The position numbers and the translations under genes were made by a program. 64,000 nt of DNA, taken from the NCBI RefSeq assembly GCF_014697615.1, contig NZ_JACJSD010000025.1:1-64000 (forward strand), written 5' to 3'. The notes below the pieces were generated by a model. It was not told the DNA's origin. It did not search any database and saw nothing but the letters and a program-made list of their open reading frames with translations. The stretch comes from Nostoc sp. FACHB-280. Its GTDB lineage: Bacteria; Cyanobacteriota; Cyanobacteriia; Cyanobacteriales; Nostocaceae. Positions 54,506 to 63,181 of the stretch are shown here, piece after piece (the stretch's first letter is position 1; every line of letters begins with the position of its first letter).

Positions 54506-55291
54506 ATGGCAGCAATTGAGTCTTCTATGCGAATTGATGGGATAGAGTTATTACACTTATACCACCAGAACCCCTCGATTAAACTTCGTAATCAACTTGT
54601 ACAGTTACATACTGGCTTAGTGCGGAAGATGGCTCATAAATTTAGCCATCAATGTAATGAACCTTATGAAGATTTAGAACAAATCGGTTATTTTGGTTTA
54701 ATTAGAGCAATTGAGCGTTTTGATCCCAGTCAAGGATATGCGTTTAGTTCCTTTGCTGTGCCATATATTCGTGGTGAGATGCTGCATTTCTTGCGCGATC
54801 GCAGTACACTGTTAAAAATTCCTCGTCGTTGGCAAGAACTATACAATGAAGGACAAAAAATTCGCAAAGAATTAGCATTATCTTTAGGTCGTCCTCCCAA
54901 AGACTCAGAAATTGCTAAGATACTCAAGGTTTCTGTACAAGAATGGCAAGAAACAAAGTTAGCTGCCCAAAATCGGATGCCTTTGAGTTTGGATGCGACA
55001 GCAGTTCACTATGTTGATTGTCAAATTACTTTAGGTGAAGCACTACCTTGTCCTCGTTCTGCGGTGATGCAGCAACAAGAAGAAGAACGCCAACAACTCC
55101 AAGGGGCAATTAATATGCTAGAAGACAAGCCCCGGATGGCAGTAGAAATGGTCTTCTTAAAAGAACTTTCACGCAAAGATGCCGCTAAAAACATTGGTAC
55201 TAGCCCAATGACCGTGACACGGTATTTGCAAAAAGGCATTAATGATTTGATTAATTATTTGCAGCCTCAAGCTGTGGCTTCAGGGTCTTGA
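54506..55291 (+). CDS. sigF: Group 3 sigma factor, SigF type
   Basis: A 261-residue sigma-70 family protein. Region 2 is present as LVRKMAHKFSHQCNEPYEDLEQIGYFGLIRAIERFDPSQGYAFSSFAVPYIRGEMLHFLRDR. Region 3 follows (PRRWQELYNEGQKIRKELALSLGRPPKDSEIAKILKVS), then a region 4 helix-turn-helix (LSRKDAAKNIGTSPMTVTRYLQKGI). There is no region 1.1, as expected for group 3. The YEDLEQIGYxGLIRAIERF and HFLRDRS segments match cyanobacterial SigF, which in some species controls pilus and stress genes. No anti-sigma factor gene is adjacent. Confidence 0.92.
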   Translation: MAAIESSMRIDGIELLHLYHQNPSIKLRNQLVQLHTGLVRKMAHKFSHQCNEPYEDLEQIGYFGLIRAIERFDPSQGYAFSSFAVPYIRGEMLHFLRDRSTLLKIPRRWQELYNEGQKIRKELALSLGRPPKDSEIAKILKVSVQEWQETKLAAQNRMPLSLDATAVHYVDCQITLGEALPCPRSAVMQQQEEERQQLQGAINMLEDKPRMAVEMVFLKELSRKDAAKNIGTSPMTVTRYLQKGINDLINYLQPQAVASGS

Positions 55292-55531
55292 TATTTGCTA
55301 CTACCAAATTTCTGACAGGAAAACTCCACAATTCCAATCGCTTCTAACTAATAAACTAAGTTCTGGATTTAAGTACTTAGACAAGATTAATTAATAAAAT
55401 TGTTTTCCTGTTGAATATTCTCTGCCTCAACACATAAATTTAATCTTGCCCAACCACTTATTACTTTAAATGTTTAGTATTGGTCTTCATGGGCATGTAA
55501 TTCAGGGTGCCATCTCCAAACAGAATTTCAT

Positions 55532-56113
55532 CTATTCAAATATTAAGCCTACACGTTGAAAAATAACGTTAGGGCTAATTTCTAACTCAGGTAATAAGTC
55601 ATCAGTAATTACTTGATGATGGCGATACGTGATAGGTAAGGAAGCTGGGACAAATACAGTGATAGTTCTGGCTTGTGTATCGACTACCCAAACACGCAAA
55701 ACACCTGCATTGAGATAATCTGTGGCTTTTTCAGCCATTTCTCCAAAAGTTTGTCCGGGTGAGATAATTTCAATCACTAATTCGGGTGCAACCGGACAAG
55801 CTTCATCTTGCAACCAATCAGCAGCAAGGCGGTTGTAAGAAATATATGTCAAATCAGGTATCGGTATCCAATCTTGCTGATTTTGGGTTAATTTGACTGC
55901 CCATTTACTTAAAACCTGTCCTTTTGTTACTGCCCATTCAGACAATAATATTAATAAAGCACCAGTAGTCGAAGCTTGGAAGAACTTAGGTGACATTTCA
56001 TCGTCTTTATATTTAGGAACAGCTTCACCGTCAACAAACTCGTATGTAATATCACCTTCAGGAAGTGCGAGAAACTCTTCCACAGTTAGGCTTTGATTAG
56101 AAGACTGAAGCAT
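55532..56113 (-). CDS. Uma2 family (DUF820) nuclease-like protein
   Basis: 193 residues from ATG 56113. An in-frame start at 56155 adds 14 residues lacking family similarity. Landmarks are LTVEEFLALPEGDITYEFVDGEAVPK, IPIPDLTYIS, PELVIEIISPGQTFGEMAEKATDYLNAGVLRVWVVD (Glu then the KxxDYLxxGV helix), and YRHHQVITDDLLPELEISPNVIF. The acidic core of the family is intact. It is next to a nested-palindrome element on its 5' side. Confidence 0.87.
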   Translation of the reverse strand: MLQSSNQSLTVEEFLALPEGDITYEFVDGEAVPKYKDDEMSPKFFQASTTGALLILLSEWAVTKGQVLSKWAVKLTQNQQDWIPIPDLTYISYNRLAADWLQDEACPVAPELVIEIISPGQTFGEMAEKATDYLNAGVLRVWVVDTQARTITVFVPASLPITYRHHQVITDDLLPELEISPNVIFQRVGLIFE

Positions 56114-56174
56114 AGATTTAAAAAGTGCTGAGTTAAATGGCTGCGGTGTATACACAAATCTGGGTTGAGTGCAT

Positions 56175-56306
56175 CTATCCCGCCTCGGAATTAATTCCGA
56201 GTCTTACAGCACAAGTCCTCTGAAAAGGACTCAACTAGAAATTTATTCCAGTCCACTTGAGTGGACTTTGGCTATGAGCCTGGAACTAAAGTTCCAGGCG
56301 GGATAG
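56175..56306. repeat. Nested-palindrome element (four hairpins inside an outer stem)
   Basis: Outer arms CTATCCCGCCT (56175-56185) and AGGCGGGATAG (56296-56306) are perfectly complementary. Inside are CGGAATTAATTCCG (56186-56199), AGTCCT...AGGACT (56214-56231), AGTCCACT-TG-AGTGGACT (56250-56267) and CCTGGAACT-AA-AGTTCCAGG (56279-56298). The single strand could fold into a multi-branched cloverleaf-like structure. There is no coding capacity. Confidence 0.8.
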
Positions 56307-56395
56307 GCTTTAATACTACAAATTTTTGACTTGTATGTACACGGCAGGTTAGATGGGGAATGAGCAATGACTATTGACCATTGATCATTGACTAA

Positions 56396-58432
56396 CTACC
56401 GTGATTTTAGATCAGCGATCGCACCTCTGGTCATGGCGGCAATGGCTTTATCTGTAGCTTTCGGTAAATGATAATATTTACCTCCGGCTGTTTGGGCTAG
56501 TTCTTTGGCAAAACCAGTGGAAACAAATTTACTTTCCGTATCAATTACCAATAGTTGCATTCCCAAAGCCCGAAATCTGCCAGCAATTTCTAATAACTCG
56601 CCTTTGATATCCGGTTTTTCTCCTGGTTCCTGGGGTTCGCCTAAAGAACGCCCTAACGGAATATTACCCCGGCCATCAGTGATGGCTACCACTACAACTT
56701 GCCCAATATCGCCACTCATCTGGGCGTTCAAACCAACACGTACAGCTTGGGTCAAACCATGCGCCAAGGGTGAACCGCCACCACAAGGTAATCTTTCCAG
56801 ACGATTTTTTGCTAAAGCGATAGAACGTGTTGGGGGTAATAACACTTCCGCCTGCTCTCCCCGGAAGGGAATCAAGGCTACTTGGTCGCGGTTTTGGTAA
56901 GCCTCTGTTAACAGTTGCATAACTGCACCTTTGGCAGACTGCATCCGATTCAAAGCCATTGAGCCAGAAGCATCTACTACGAATACTACCAATGCGCCGG
57001 CTTTACGAACCAAGCGTTTTGAGCGAATATCACCTTGCTCAACAATTACTTTTCTGTTTGGCTGTCGCTCACGCCGCGCTTTTTGGTAAGGTGCAGCAGC
57101 TCGCAGGGTAGCATCTACGGCGATGCGCCGGACTTTGCCCTTGGGTAACATCGGCTTGACATAACGTCCCCGGTCTTCGGAGAAAATTAAACTACGACTC
57201 CCTGATTTACCTTGACGCTGGGACATTTGGGCAAAATACAGCACGCTGTCATCTAGAATTACACCTTCTGGGTCGAAGATAAATTCTTCGGGGATGCTTG
57301 GTGGTTCTTGGTTTTCTGGTTCTTCTGGTTGGTCTTCTTCTTTCTCTTCCTCTTCCTCTTGTTGGTCTTGTTCTGACTCGTCTTGGTTTTGTGGTGGTGG
57401 GGGAGGAGGTGGGGGTGGTTGATCGGGCGGTGGTGTTTGGACTACAGTTGCTCTTGGTACAATTACTAACTCGACAGCGCGACGTAAATCTTCGGCGTTA
57501 ACTGTGGTGCGCCCTTCTAAGGCGGCGGCGGCTTTGGCAACGCGCACAGCAAATAACTCGGCGCGGTGTCCTTGAACACCACCACGAATAGCTTCATTTA
57601 CTAAGTAAGCAATTTGGTCATGGGTGATGGTAACTTCCTTTAACCATTCCCGCGCTAAGATAATTTGGGTTTTCAGTCCGTCGATGTCTTCGCTGTACTG
57701 CTGGAGGAATTCTTGGGGAGATTTGGAAAAAGAGATCGCTTGTTCAACTGCTTCTACTCGTTGATCTAAACCAAGTACACCATCAGCCGAGAGGGCGATC
57801 GCAATTCTATCAAGTAAATGTTCTCGCAGTGCGCCTTCTTCGGGGTTATATGTAGCAATAAATAAAGCTTTGCAAGGATGCTGAAAACTTATCCCTTCGC
57901 GCTCGATTTGGTTGCGACCTTCAGATAATACTGTTAAAAGTTGATTGGAAATTTGGTCATCTAATAAATTGATTTCGTCTACATACAGTACACCCCGGTT
58001 AGCAGTGGCGAGTAATCCAGGCTGAAAAACTGTATCTCCTTGCTTCACCGACTGTTCTACATCTACAGAACCTAAAAGTCTGTCTTCTGTGACACCGAGG
58101 GGAATTTGGACGAAAGGCGCAGGAATGATTTGTGTAGGGACATCCTGAATATCTTTCTCGGCGTATTCAGCTAATAGTAAATCGTCCCATTCATCGGGGC
58201 GGGTGGGATCGCAGTTGCTAATGGAATCGGGAACAACTTCAATTGGCGGGAGTAGGGCGTGAATCGCACGCGCCATTACAGATTTTGCCGTACCGCGACG
58301 ACCTGCGATCGCCACTCCTCCCAAACCCGGATCGACTGCTGCTAACAGCAAGGCTAATTTTATCGCTTCTTGACCGACTACGGCAGTCAAGGGAAAAGAG
58401 GCGATCGTTGGGGTGATTGTAGGCACAGGCAT
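56396..58432 (-). CDS. chlD: Magnesium chelatase subunit D
   Basis: A 678-residue subunit of the enzyme that inserts Mg into protoporphyrin IX in chlorophyll synthesis. An AAA+ N-terminal domain has [17 protein letters not shown] and ATYNPEEG. A poly-Pro (nine in a row) then Glu/Asp-rich linker (about 330-385) follows. The C-terminal von Willebrand A domain has the MIDAS motif DASGSM and a later DGRGN. Length and order match cyanobacterial ChlD. ChlH and ChlI are not in the window. It is monocistronic here. Confidence 0.96.
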   Translation of the reverse strand: MPVPTITPTIASFPLTAVVGQEAIKLALLLAAVDPGLGGVAIAGRRGTAKSVMARAIHALLPPIEVVPDSISNCDPTRPDEWDDLLLAEYAEKDIQDVPTQIIPAPFVQIPLGVTEDRLLGSVDVEQSVKQGDTVFQPGLLATANRGVLYVDEINLLDDQISNQLLTVLSEGRNQIEREGISFQHPCKALFIATYNPEEGALREHLLDRIAIALSADGVLGLDQRVEAVEQAISFSKSPQEFLQQYSEDIDGLKTQIILAREWLKEVTITHDQIAYLVNEAIRGGVQGHRAELFAVRVAKAAAALEGRTTVNAEDLRRAVELVIVPRATVVQTPPPDQPPPPPPPPPQNQDESEQDQQEEEEEKEEDQPEEPENQEPPSIPEEFIFDPEGVILDDSVLYFAQMSQRQGKSGSRSLIFSEDRGRYVKPMLPKGKVRRIAVDATLRAAAPYQKARRERQPNRKVIVEQGDIRSKRLVRKAGALVVFVVDASGSMALNRMQSAKGAVMQLLTEAYQNRDQVALIPFRGEQAEVLLPPTRSIALAKNRLERLPCGGGSPLAHGLTQAVRVGLNAQMSGDIGQVVVVAITDGRGNIPLGRSLGEPQEPGEKPDIKGELLEIAGRFRALGMQLLVIDTESKFVSTGFAKELAQTAGGKYYHLPKATDKAIAAMTRGAIADLKSR

Positions 58433-58545
58433 TGTTTACAAAAATGATATGAAGGCAGGAGGCGAGACTTGAGCAATTATTTCTGCTGTGCTTCACTGGT
58501 CTCGGTTTTTAGCATATCAATTTCTGGCGCTATCTTGCCTACTCG

Positions 58546-59223
58546 CTAATCTAAACTAAATGGGGCAAATTCTATTTGTCCGAACAGCATATTTTTGTCT
58601 ACTGCTGACAAAATTTTATTATTGGTGCGATTGTTATTCAAGCAACGACATACCAATTGCGCCACATCCGCACGATGGATACTGCCAACAATACGTGTGT
58701 CCTCAGTTAAAATGCCATTACCTGTGGCTGGTTCTGTTTTCAGTCCACCAGGGCGAATAATAGTATATGTGAGTCCACTGGCAATTAAATATTGTTCGGC
58801 TTTGTCTTTTTCGACTAAAACTGATTGCAGCGCCGCCAATGCTTGCGGAGATAATGCACCAACACTATTACCAGTCCCGATGGAAGTTACTAAAATAAAT
58901 TTTTGGACTCCGGCTTTGATTGCTACATCAATGAGATTTTTATTCGCCGTGTAATCTGGTTTTTCTGTATCTGTCGGTAAACCGCCAATAGTACTAATAA
59001 CAGCATGAATTGGTTCATTGGTGAGCATAGCTGCTTCCACATCACCAACATTCATCGCATCACCCAAAACAGTCTTCACACCCGTTGCTTGTAATTCAGC
59101 CGCAGCCGTTTCAGTTCTCAACAGTGCTTTAACTTTGAGTTGTTGTGCTGTTAAACAGTTGGCAATTTCTCTGCCAACACCACGACTTGCCCCAGCCAGG
59201 AAAATGTATGATTCACTTGTCAT
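58546..59223 (-). CDS. Atypical SDR, NAD(P)-binding protein
   Basis: A 225-residue Rossmann protein. The nucleotide motif GASRGVGREIANCL near the N-terminus is followed by ALLRT, GDAMNVGDVEAAM and VISTIGGLP, then FILVTSIGTGNS. YLIASGLTYTIIRPGGLKT marks the atypical SDR subgroup, in which the YxxxK catalytic pair is not conserved. Plastid and cyanobacterial relatives act as redox or assembly factors of uncertain function. It follows chlD on the same strand (113 bases upstream of it), so a link to pigment metabolism is possible but unproven. Confidence 0.85.
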   Translation of the reverse strand: MTSESYIFLAGASRGVGREIANCLTAQQLKVKALLRTETAAAELQATGVKTVLGDAMNVGDVEAAMLTNEPIHAVISTIGGLPTDTEKPDYTANKNLIDVAIKAGVQKFILVTSIGTGNSVGALSPQALAALQSVLVEKDKAEQYLIASGLTYTIIRPGGLKTEPATGNGILTEDTRIVGSIHRADVAQLVCRCLNNNRTNNKILSAVDKNMLFGQIEFAPFSLD

Positions 59224-59576
59224 AACGAATTGCTGAACTACTAATTACTTATGCTCCAGGGATTGTATCAAATTATGAAGAGTGCTGAGTTGAAAGTGCT
59301 GAGTGCTGAGTAAGGTGAACATTCTTGCGGCTGAGATGAAAACGAAACTCAGTATCTATAGCAATACTCGATAAGTTACAAACATCTCCTCCTTGTCTAC
59401 CCCGTCTTCCTTGTCTCCCTTGTCTCTTAGGACTGCTATATCTTCATTGTGTTGGATTTCGCGTTATTTTTAATACTTAAAATCCAGTAGAGTATTTTTG
59501 CTTAATCCCATCGTAGGAGGTATTTTTGCTGGCGATCGTGCGAATCTAGCAAGTAAGTCTATATAAAGGAAGACAG
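59224..59576. other. Intergenic region with repeats
   Basis: Holds GTGCTGAGT tandem units (59280-59310), the MITE-like copy 5 (59357-59440), and an AAGGAAG ribosome site at 59567-59573 for the next gene. No gene is seen. Confidence 0.5.
59357..59440. repeat. MITE-like dispersed repeat, copy 5
   Basis: TATAGCAATACTCGATAAGT at the left end and TTAGGACTGCTATA at the right end, with CTTGTCTACCCCGTCTTCC and CCTTGTCTC units inside. It is related to copies 1-4. Confidence 0.7.
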
Positions 59577-59915
59577 ATGACCAAGAAATCTCAAGATATC
59601 AGAGTAGAATCTACCACGAGAATTTGGGGAATCACAGTGGGTATTTTAGCAGTTTGTATTCCGCTTTCTGCTGTGACGAGAAGTGGAGCTTTGCTACCTT
59701 TAGCTGCTCTTGGTGGTGCTACAGCCGGAACGATCGCTATTTGGCGGACTGATGAGAAAAAATCGCCTGCTGGTGCTTTACAACCACAGCAATTAGAACT
59801 ATTAGAGCAAAGAATAGCCAATTTAGAAACAATAGTCAGTCATGAAGAATTTGATTTACAGATGAAAATTAAACAGCTAGAAACCAGCGATCGCAATCAT
59901 CATTCTGTTTCCTAA
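59577..59915 (+). CDS. Small membrane protein with coiled-coil tail
   Basis: A 112-residue protein. A polar N-terminus leads to two hydrophobic segments (about 16-36 and 38-56, WGITVGILAVCIPLSAV and LLPLAALGGATAGTIAIW), then a Lys/Asp turn and a coiled-coil tail (LELLEQRIANLETIVSHEEFDLQMKIKQLE). A clear AAGGAAG ribosome site precedes the ATG. I do not recognise the family. The layout suggests a membrane-anchored oligomerising protein. Confidence 0.65.
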   Translation: MTKKSQDIRVESTTRIWGITVGILAVCIPLSAVTRSGALLPLAALGGATAGTIAIWRTDEKKSPAGALQPQQLELLEQRIANLETIVSHEEFDLQMKIKQLETSDRNHHSVS

Positions 59916-60424
59916 ATTCCTATTACCCTAAGCTTTTTGCAGCTTATTAGTATACACAATTGTGGAAAATATTTCTGCCACTTTGAGAGCATAATCTCCT
60001 TAATTTAGCAAAAATAGCTATCATCAACTAAAATTCCCAAAACTCTGCCAATAACCTGCGAGTTCTGCTTAAATCATACTAGTCTTGGTTAAGATTACTG
60101 TTTCTAGAAAACAGTATCTTCTTCTCTAGTTCCGATAGAATTATTGGACATCATAGAACTCTATCTAACTCATACCCAATACCGATTTGAGATTTTAAGA
60201 GCAAGTTTTGACTAAAAGTCTTTTTGCAAAATCTCAAAGAAGCTTGCTGATCCCAAGGTGGTATCAATTAGATCATTATGCTGAGATTTGAGTGATCTTT
60301 ACACACTGAACTTTACAGATACATCTCCATAAATGTGTTCTGTTAGACTGCGAAGATTACCGAATTTTTATTTTACTAGAAGTTATAAACTTGAGTAATT
60401 ACGTTGGTATAGCTTACCGTAGGT
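59916..60424. other. Intergenic 509 bases with an inverted repeat
   Basis: Contains a perfect 11-base inverted repeat, TTTGAGATTTT (60186-60196) and AAAATCTCAAA (60228-60238), just after a CCCAATACCGAT motif. It may be a hairpin in the leader of the WD40 gene or a repeat. No gene is seen. Confidence 0.5.
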
Positions 60425-62227
60425 ATGCAACATTGTATCGTTGGAATGCAGATGGATTGGATTAGCTTACTTCAAGCCCAGCAAGCTGATTTCCTTCAAC
60501 GTATTAAAAAACCTAAAACTTACGACCTATCTTTACTGGACAGTCAAGTTAAAGGTTGTCACAGCGAAATTATGGCGTTTTGGGGTGATTCATTGGCAAA
60601 AATCCAAGAATTATCGCGCCAACAAGCCGAAATTCTCGCCAAAAATCCGCCGCCCATACCGCCAGAATATCCCGAACCGCCTGATTGGGTAATTCCTTAT
60701 CCCAGACACTTTCAACAACAAGCACAAGATTATCTTTTACGCGAGCAAATTGTTGAACAAGTGATGGCGGAACGGCTGGGTAAGATAGTGAAAAAGTTGC
60801 CCCAAGACACTATTCAAAATATGGTGTTAGATGACGAAGGCAATTTACGCGGCGAAAGTAAATTTACATACTGCCTAGCTGATAGTCCAAAACACAGCGT
60901 GTTAGTTTATGCTGCTGATGGCGAAAGTTTTAACGGTATCAAGAAAGATAAAATTAGGTGGACAGTTACTCAAGATGAGTTACGCCAGCACCAAGTTTTA
61001 ATTTTCTTGTGTCTGTTTTATCCTTCTAATGGCAAATTAGGCTATGAAAAACACGCTGTAATTGCTGGATTTTTGCCGAGTAATCAACTGGAGTTCTCAG
61101 AAACTAAATCTTATGTGACTCCCAGTAGCCTGTTATATGCAGGAGGATTAAGTTGGTATTTAGAGTCACTCACAGCGAAAAAGACTACTAAAAAAGATAT
61201 ATTACCAACAGTTGAAGAGCAAGCGATCGCCGAAAGCATTCAAATTGTCTCATCAGATCATCCCCAAAAAGAAATCATTGGTGATTGGGAATTTTGGCAA
61301 ACATTAAAAGGTCATACTAGAGGTATTTATTGCCTTGATTTTGCTTCCCGTTGTCACAATGGCAATGTCACCCCGATTTTAGCTAGTGGGAGTCGCGGCG
61401 AAACCAAACTTTGGGACTTAAGCAAAGGGGAATTAATTGATACATTATCCGAAGCGCCTTGGATAGCATCAGGGTTGGTGGATGATGTGAACTCTATATC
61501 TTTCAGCCCCGATGGCCATACATTAGTCAGTGTTGGTGCAGATTCGACAGTGAAAATTTGGCACGTCGGCGCACCAGAATTGATTGATATCCTGCACAAA
61601 CATAATGGTGTAGTGCGCTGTACTGCTTTTACCCCAGATGGGCGGATGGTAGCCACAGGTGGCGATGATCGAAAAGTTCTGTTTTGGGATTTAATGCAGC
61701 GTCAGGTAGCGATCGCTCTATCTTTAGATGATACAGCCGCCCATGCCCTGGCCTTGAGTCCCGACGGCAAAACCTTGGTGACTGGTAGTTACCGCAAAAT
61801 CAAAGTCTGGAAAACAGCCCAACTTTCAGAATGTAGCACCCTGCAAGAAATCGAACCACTGCACAGCTTAACTGGACATTCTCACATTGTGCGTTCCCTA
61901 ACTATTAGTATTGATGGGCAGTGGTTAATTAGTGGTAGCTGGGATCATACAATTAAAATCTGGCATTTAGAGACAGGGAGATTAATTCGCACCCTCAAAG
62001 GTCATACTGATCGAGTATATGCGATCGCTCTCAGTCCAGATGAGCAAATTATCGCCAGTGGTAGTGCAGATAAAACCATTAAACTCTGGCATTTCAACAC
62101 CGGAGAATTGCTAGGCACATTTACCGGACATAGCAATATAGTCACATCCCTAGCCTTCACAACTTCTGGTGATATGTTAGTCAGTGCCAGCTTAGATAAA
62201 ACCATTAAAATCTGGCAGCGTAGTTAA
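60425..62227 (+). CDS. WD40-repeat protein with an unrecognised N-terminal domain
   Basis: A 600-residue protein. Residues about 295-600 form seven WD40 blades with GH...W(D/H/K) pairs (for example LKGHTRGIYCLDF, LWDL; SFSPDGHTLVSVGADSTVKIWHV; LKGHTDRVYAIALSPDEQIIASGSADKTIKLWHF). They make one propeller for protein binding. Residues 1-285 contain a coiled-coil-like start (WISLLQAQQADFLQRIKK), a Pro-rich segment (KNPPPIPPEYPEPPDW) and an alpha/beta domain (FTYCLADSPKHSVLVYAADGES) I do not know. ATGs at 60425, 60446 and 60452 are all possible starts. No kinase, caspase or NTPase domain is attached, unlike many cyanobacterial WD40 fusions. Confidence 0.85.
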   Translation: MQHCIVGMQMDWISLLQAQQADFLQRIKKPKTYDLSLLDSQVKGCHSEIMAFWGDSLAKIQELSRQQAEILAKNPPPIPPEYPEPPDWVIPYPRHFQQQAQDYLLREQIVEQVMAERLGKIVKKLPQDTIQNMVLDDEGNLRGESKFTYCLADSPKHSVLVYAADGESFNGIKKDKIRWTVTQDELRQHQVLIFLCLFYPSNGKLGYEKHAVIAGFLPSNQLEFSETKSYVTPSSLLYAGGLSWYLESLTAKKTTKKDILPTVEEQAIAESIQIVSSDHPQKEIIGDWEFWQTLKGHTRGIYCLDFASRCHNGNVTPILASGSRGETKLWDLSKGELIDTLSEAPWIASGLVDDVNSISFSPDGHTLVSVGADSTVKIWHVGAPELIDILHKHNGVVRCTAFTPDGRMVATGGDDRKVLFWDLMQRQVAIALSLDDTAAHALALSPDGKTLVTGSYRKIKVWKTAQLSECSTLQEIEPLHSLTGHSHIVRSLTISIDGQWLISGSWDHTIKIWHLETGRLIRTLKGHTDRVYAIALSPDEQIIASGSADKTIKLWHFNTGELLGTFTGHSNIVTSLAFTTSGDMLVSASLDKTIKIWQRS

Positions 62228-62289
62228 TAATTACAATGGATTTTATCGCTATCACTCCAGCTAATTTATTAGCTTCCTGTTCCCTACAG

Positions 62290-62326
62290 GTAAGGGCGAA
62301 GGCTACGCCCTTACTGAGATTTTTTC
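62290..62326 (+). terminator. Hairpin terminator after the WD40 gene
   Basis: GTAAGGGCG (62290-62298) and CGCCCTTAC (62306-62314) form a perfect 9-base stem, followed by TGAGATTTTTTC. It is 63 bases past the stop. Confidence 0.75.
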
Positions 62327-62350
62327 AAAAATAAAATATGATTTCTATAT

Positions 62351-62644
62351 ATGCTTGAATTTAATATTCAGCCACAGTCCGGTGGATGGTTTACTTTCCC
62401 TGAAAATGTTGGTTACGAAATATATCAAACACTTGACTATCCATCAAAAATCATTGAGGGATGAGATGTTTGCTATCTTGAAGTTTGTGGCTGTGAAATA
62501 TCATTTTCTTATGAAATGCGCGGCATTCATGTTGTTTTTGAGTTGGGTATCATAACAGAAGAAAAAGCTTTTGCGATTGTGACATCAATCAGTCATCGTT
62601 TAGCCAACATCACAGGACAGCCAACTGTTGTTTATGAAAGTTAA
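62351..62644 (+). pseudogene. 97-residue ORF interrupted by one in-frame TGA
   Basis: From ATG 62351 the frame encodes 37 residues (MLEFNIQPQSGGWFTFPENV... to KIIEG), then TGA at 62462-62464. It continues for 59 more residues (DVCYLEVCGCEISFSYEM...GITEEKAF-type segment...TGQPTVVYES) to TAA at 62642. Both parts have sensible composition and one frame, so a single TGG-to-TGA change is the simplest explanation. The protein family is not recognised. Size and acidic character would fit a small immunity-type protein, which is speculation. Readthrough or a sequencing error are alternatives. Confidence 0.65.
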
Positions 62645-62660
62645 GAACAAGCCAATTATT

Positions 62661-62757
62661 AGTAAAATAAATTTAGGTTAGGTGAAACGAAGTGTAACCC
62701 AACAATGCCAAGATTATTAAAGTTGAGTTGTGCGATCGCTGTCAACCATACCAAATT
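62661..62757. repeat. Long imperfect direct repeat, left copy
   Basis: AGTAAAATAAATTTAGGTTA... GAAACGAAGTGTAACCCAAC... AAAGTTGAGTTGTGCGATCGC. It matches 63065-63165 in the same order and includes a HIP1 octamer. Confidence 0.7.
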
Positions 62758-63049
62758 AATAAAATTGCAGCTTTTCAACCAAAACTTTCTGCCCACTTTT
62801 AAAATTAGAACAGTCTAACTTCGTTGTCAGTCGGAAGTTTAACAAATCATAGCGAGGTTTACCATCTGGATGATTAGCTCTTGGTGGAATATCGAGTGCT
62901 TCGATTGAACAACCGCCAATTGTCGAATCTGGAGTTACCCTAAAATTTACTCCTGGTAACTCAAAGTGCTTGACTACGATATTCCGCAAATTACGAGAAT
63001 TCTGAATAACAAACTCCACTTCAACTTCGATATCAGCTAGAAATTCCAT
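62756..63049 (-). CDS. Small hypothetical protein between direct repeats
   Basis: 97 residues from ATG 63049. An in-frame start at 63154 would translate the right-hand repeat and is rejected. The protein is beta-rich: MEFLADIEVEVEFVIQNSRN, LRNIVVKHFELPGVNFRVTP, DSTIGGCSIEALDIPPRANH, and a C-terminal LTTKLDCSNFKSGQKVLVEKLQF. It has no signal peptide or membrane helix. I do not recognise it. The acidic, strand-rich character and placement between repeats suggest an accessory cassette. Confidence 0.55.
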   Translation of the reverse strand: MEFLADIEVEVEFVIQNSRNLRNIVVKHFELPGVNFRVTPDSTIGGCSIEALDIPPRANHPDGKPRYDLLNFRLTTKLDCSNFKSGQKVLVEKLQFY

Positions 63050-63064
63050 ATTTCCCACACTTAG

Positions 63065-63165
63065 TAAAATAAATAAATGTAGGTTGCATGAAACACAGTG
63101 TAACTTAACAATGTCCAGCTTATCAAAGTTGAGTTGTGCGATCGCTCCAACCAATCTACCATATA
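63065..63165. repeat. Long imperfect direct repeat, right copy
   Basis: AGTAAAATAAATAAATGTAGG... GAAACACAGTGTAACTTAAC... AAAGTTGAGTTGTGCGATCGC. It is the partner of 62661-62757. The two copies flank the 97-residue gene. Confidence 0.7.
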
Positions 63166-63181
63166 AAAATTAACAGGAGAA

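Noticed and set aside
54339-54545. A 68-codon frame overlapping the start of sigF
   Set aside because: It overlaps sigF in another frame, lacks a ribosome site, and its protein is not family-like.
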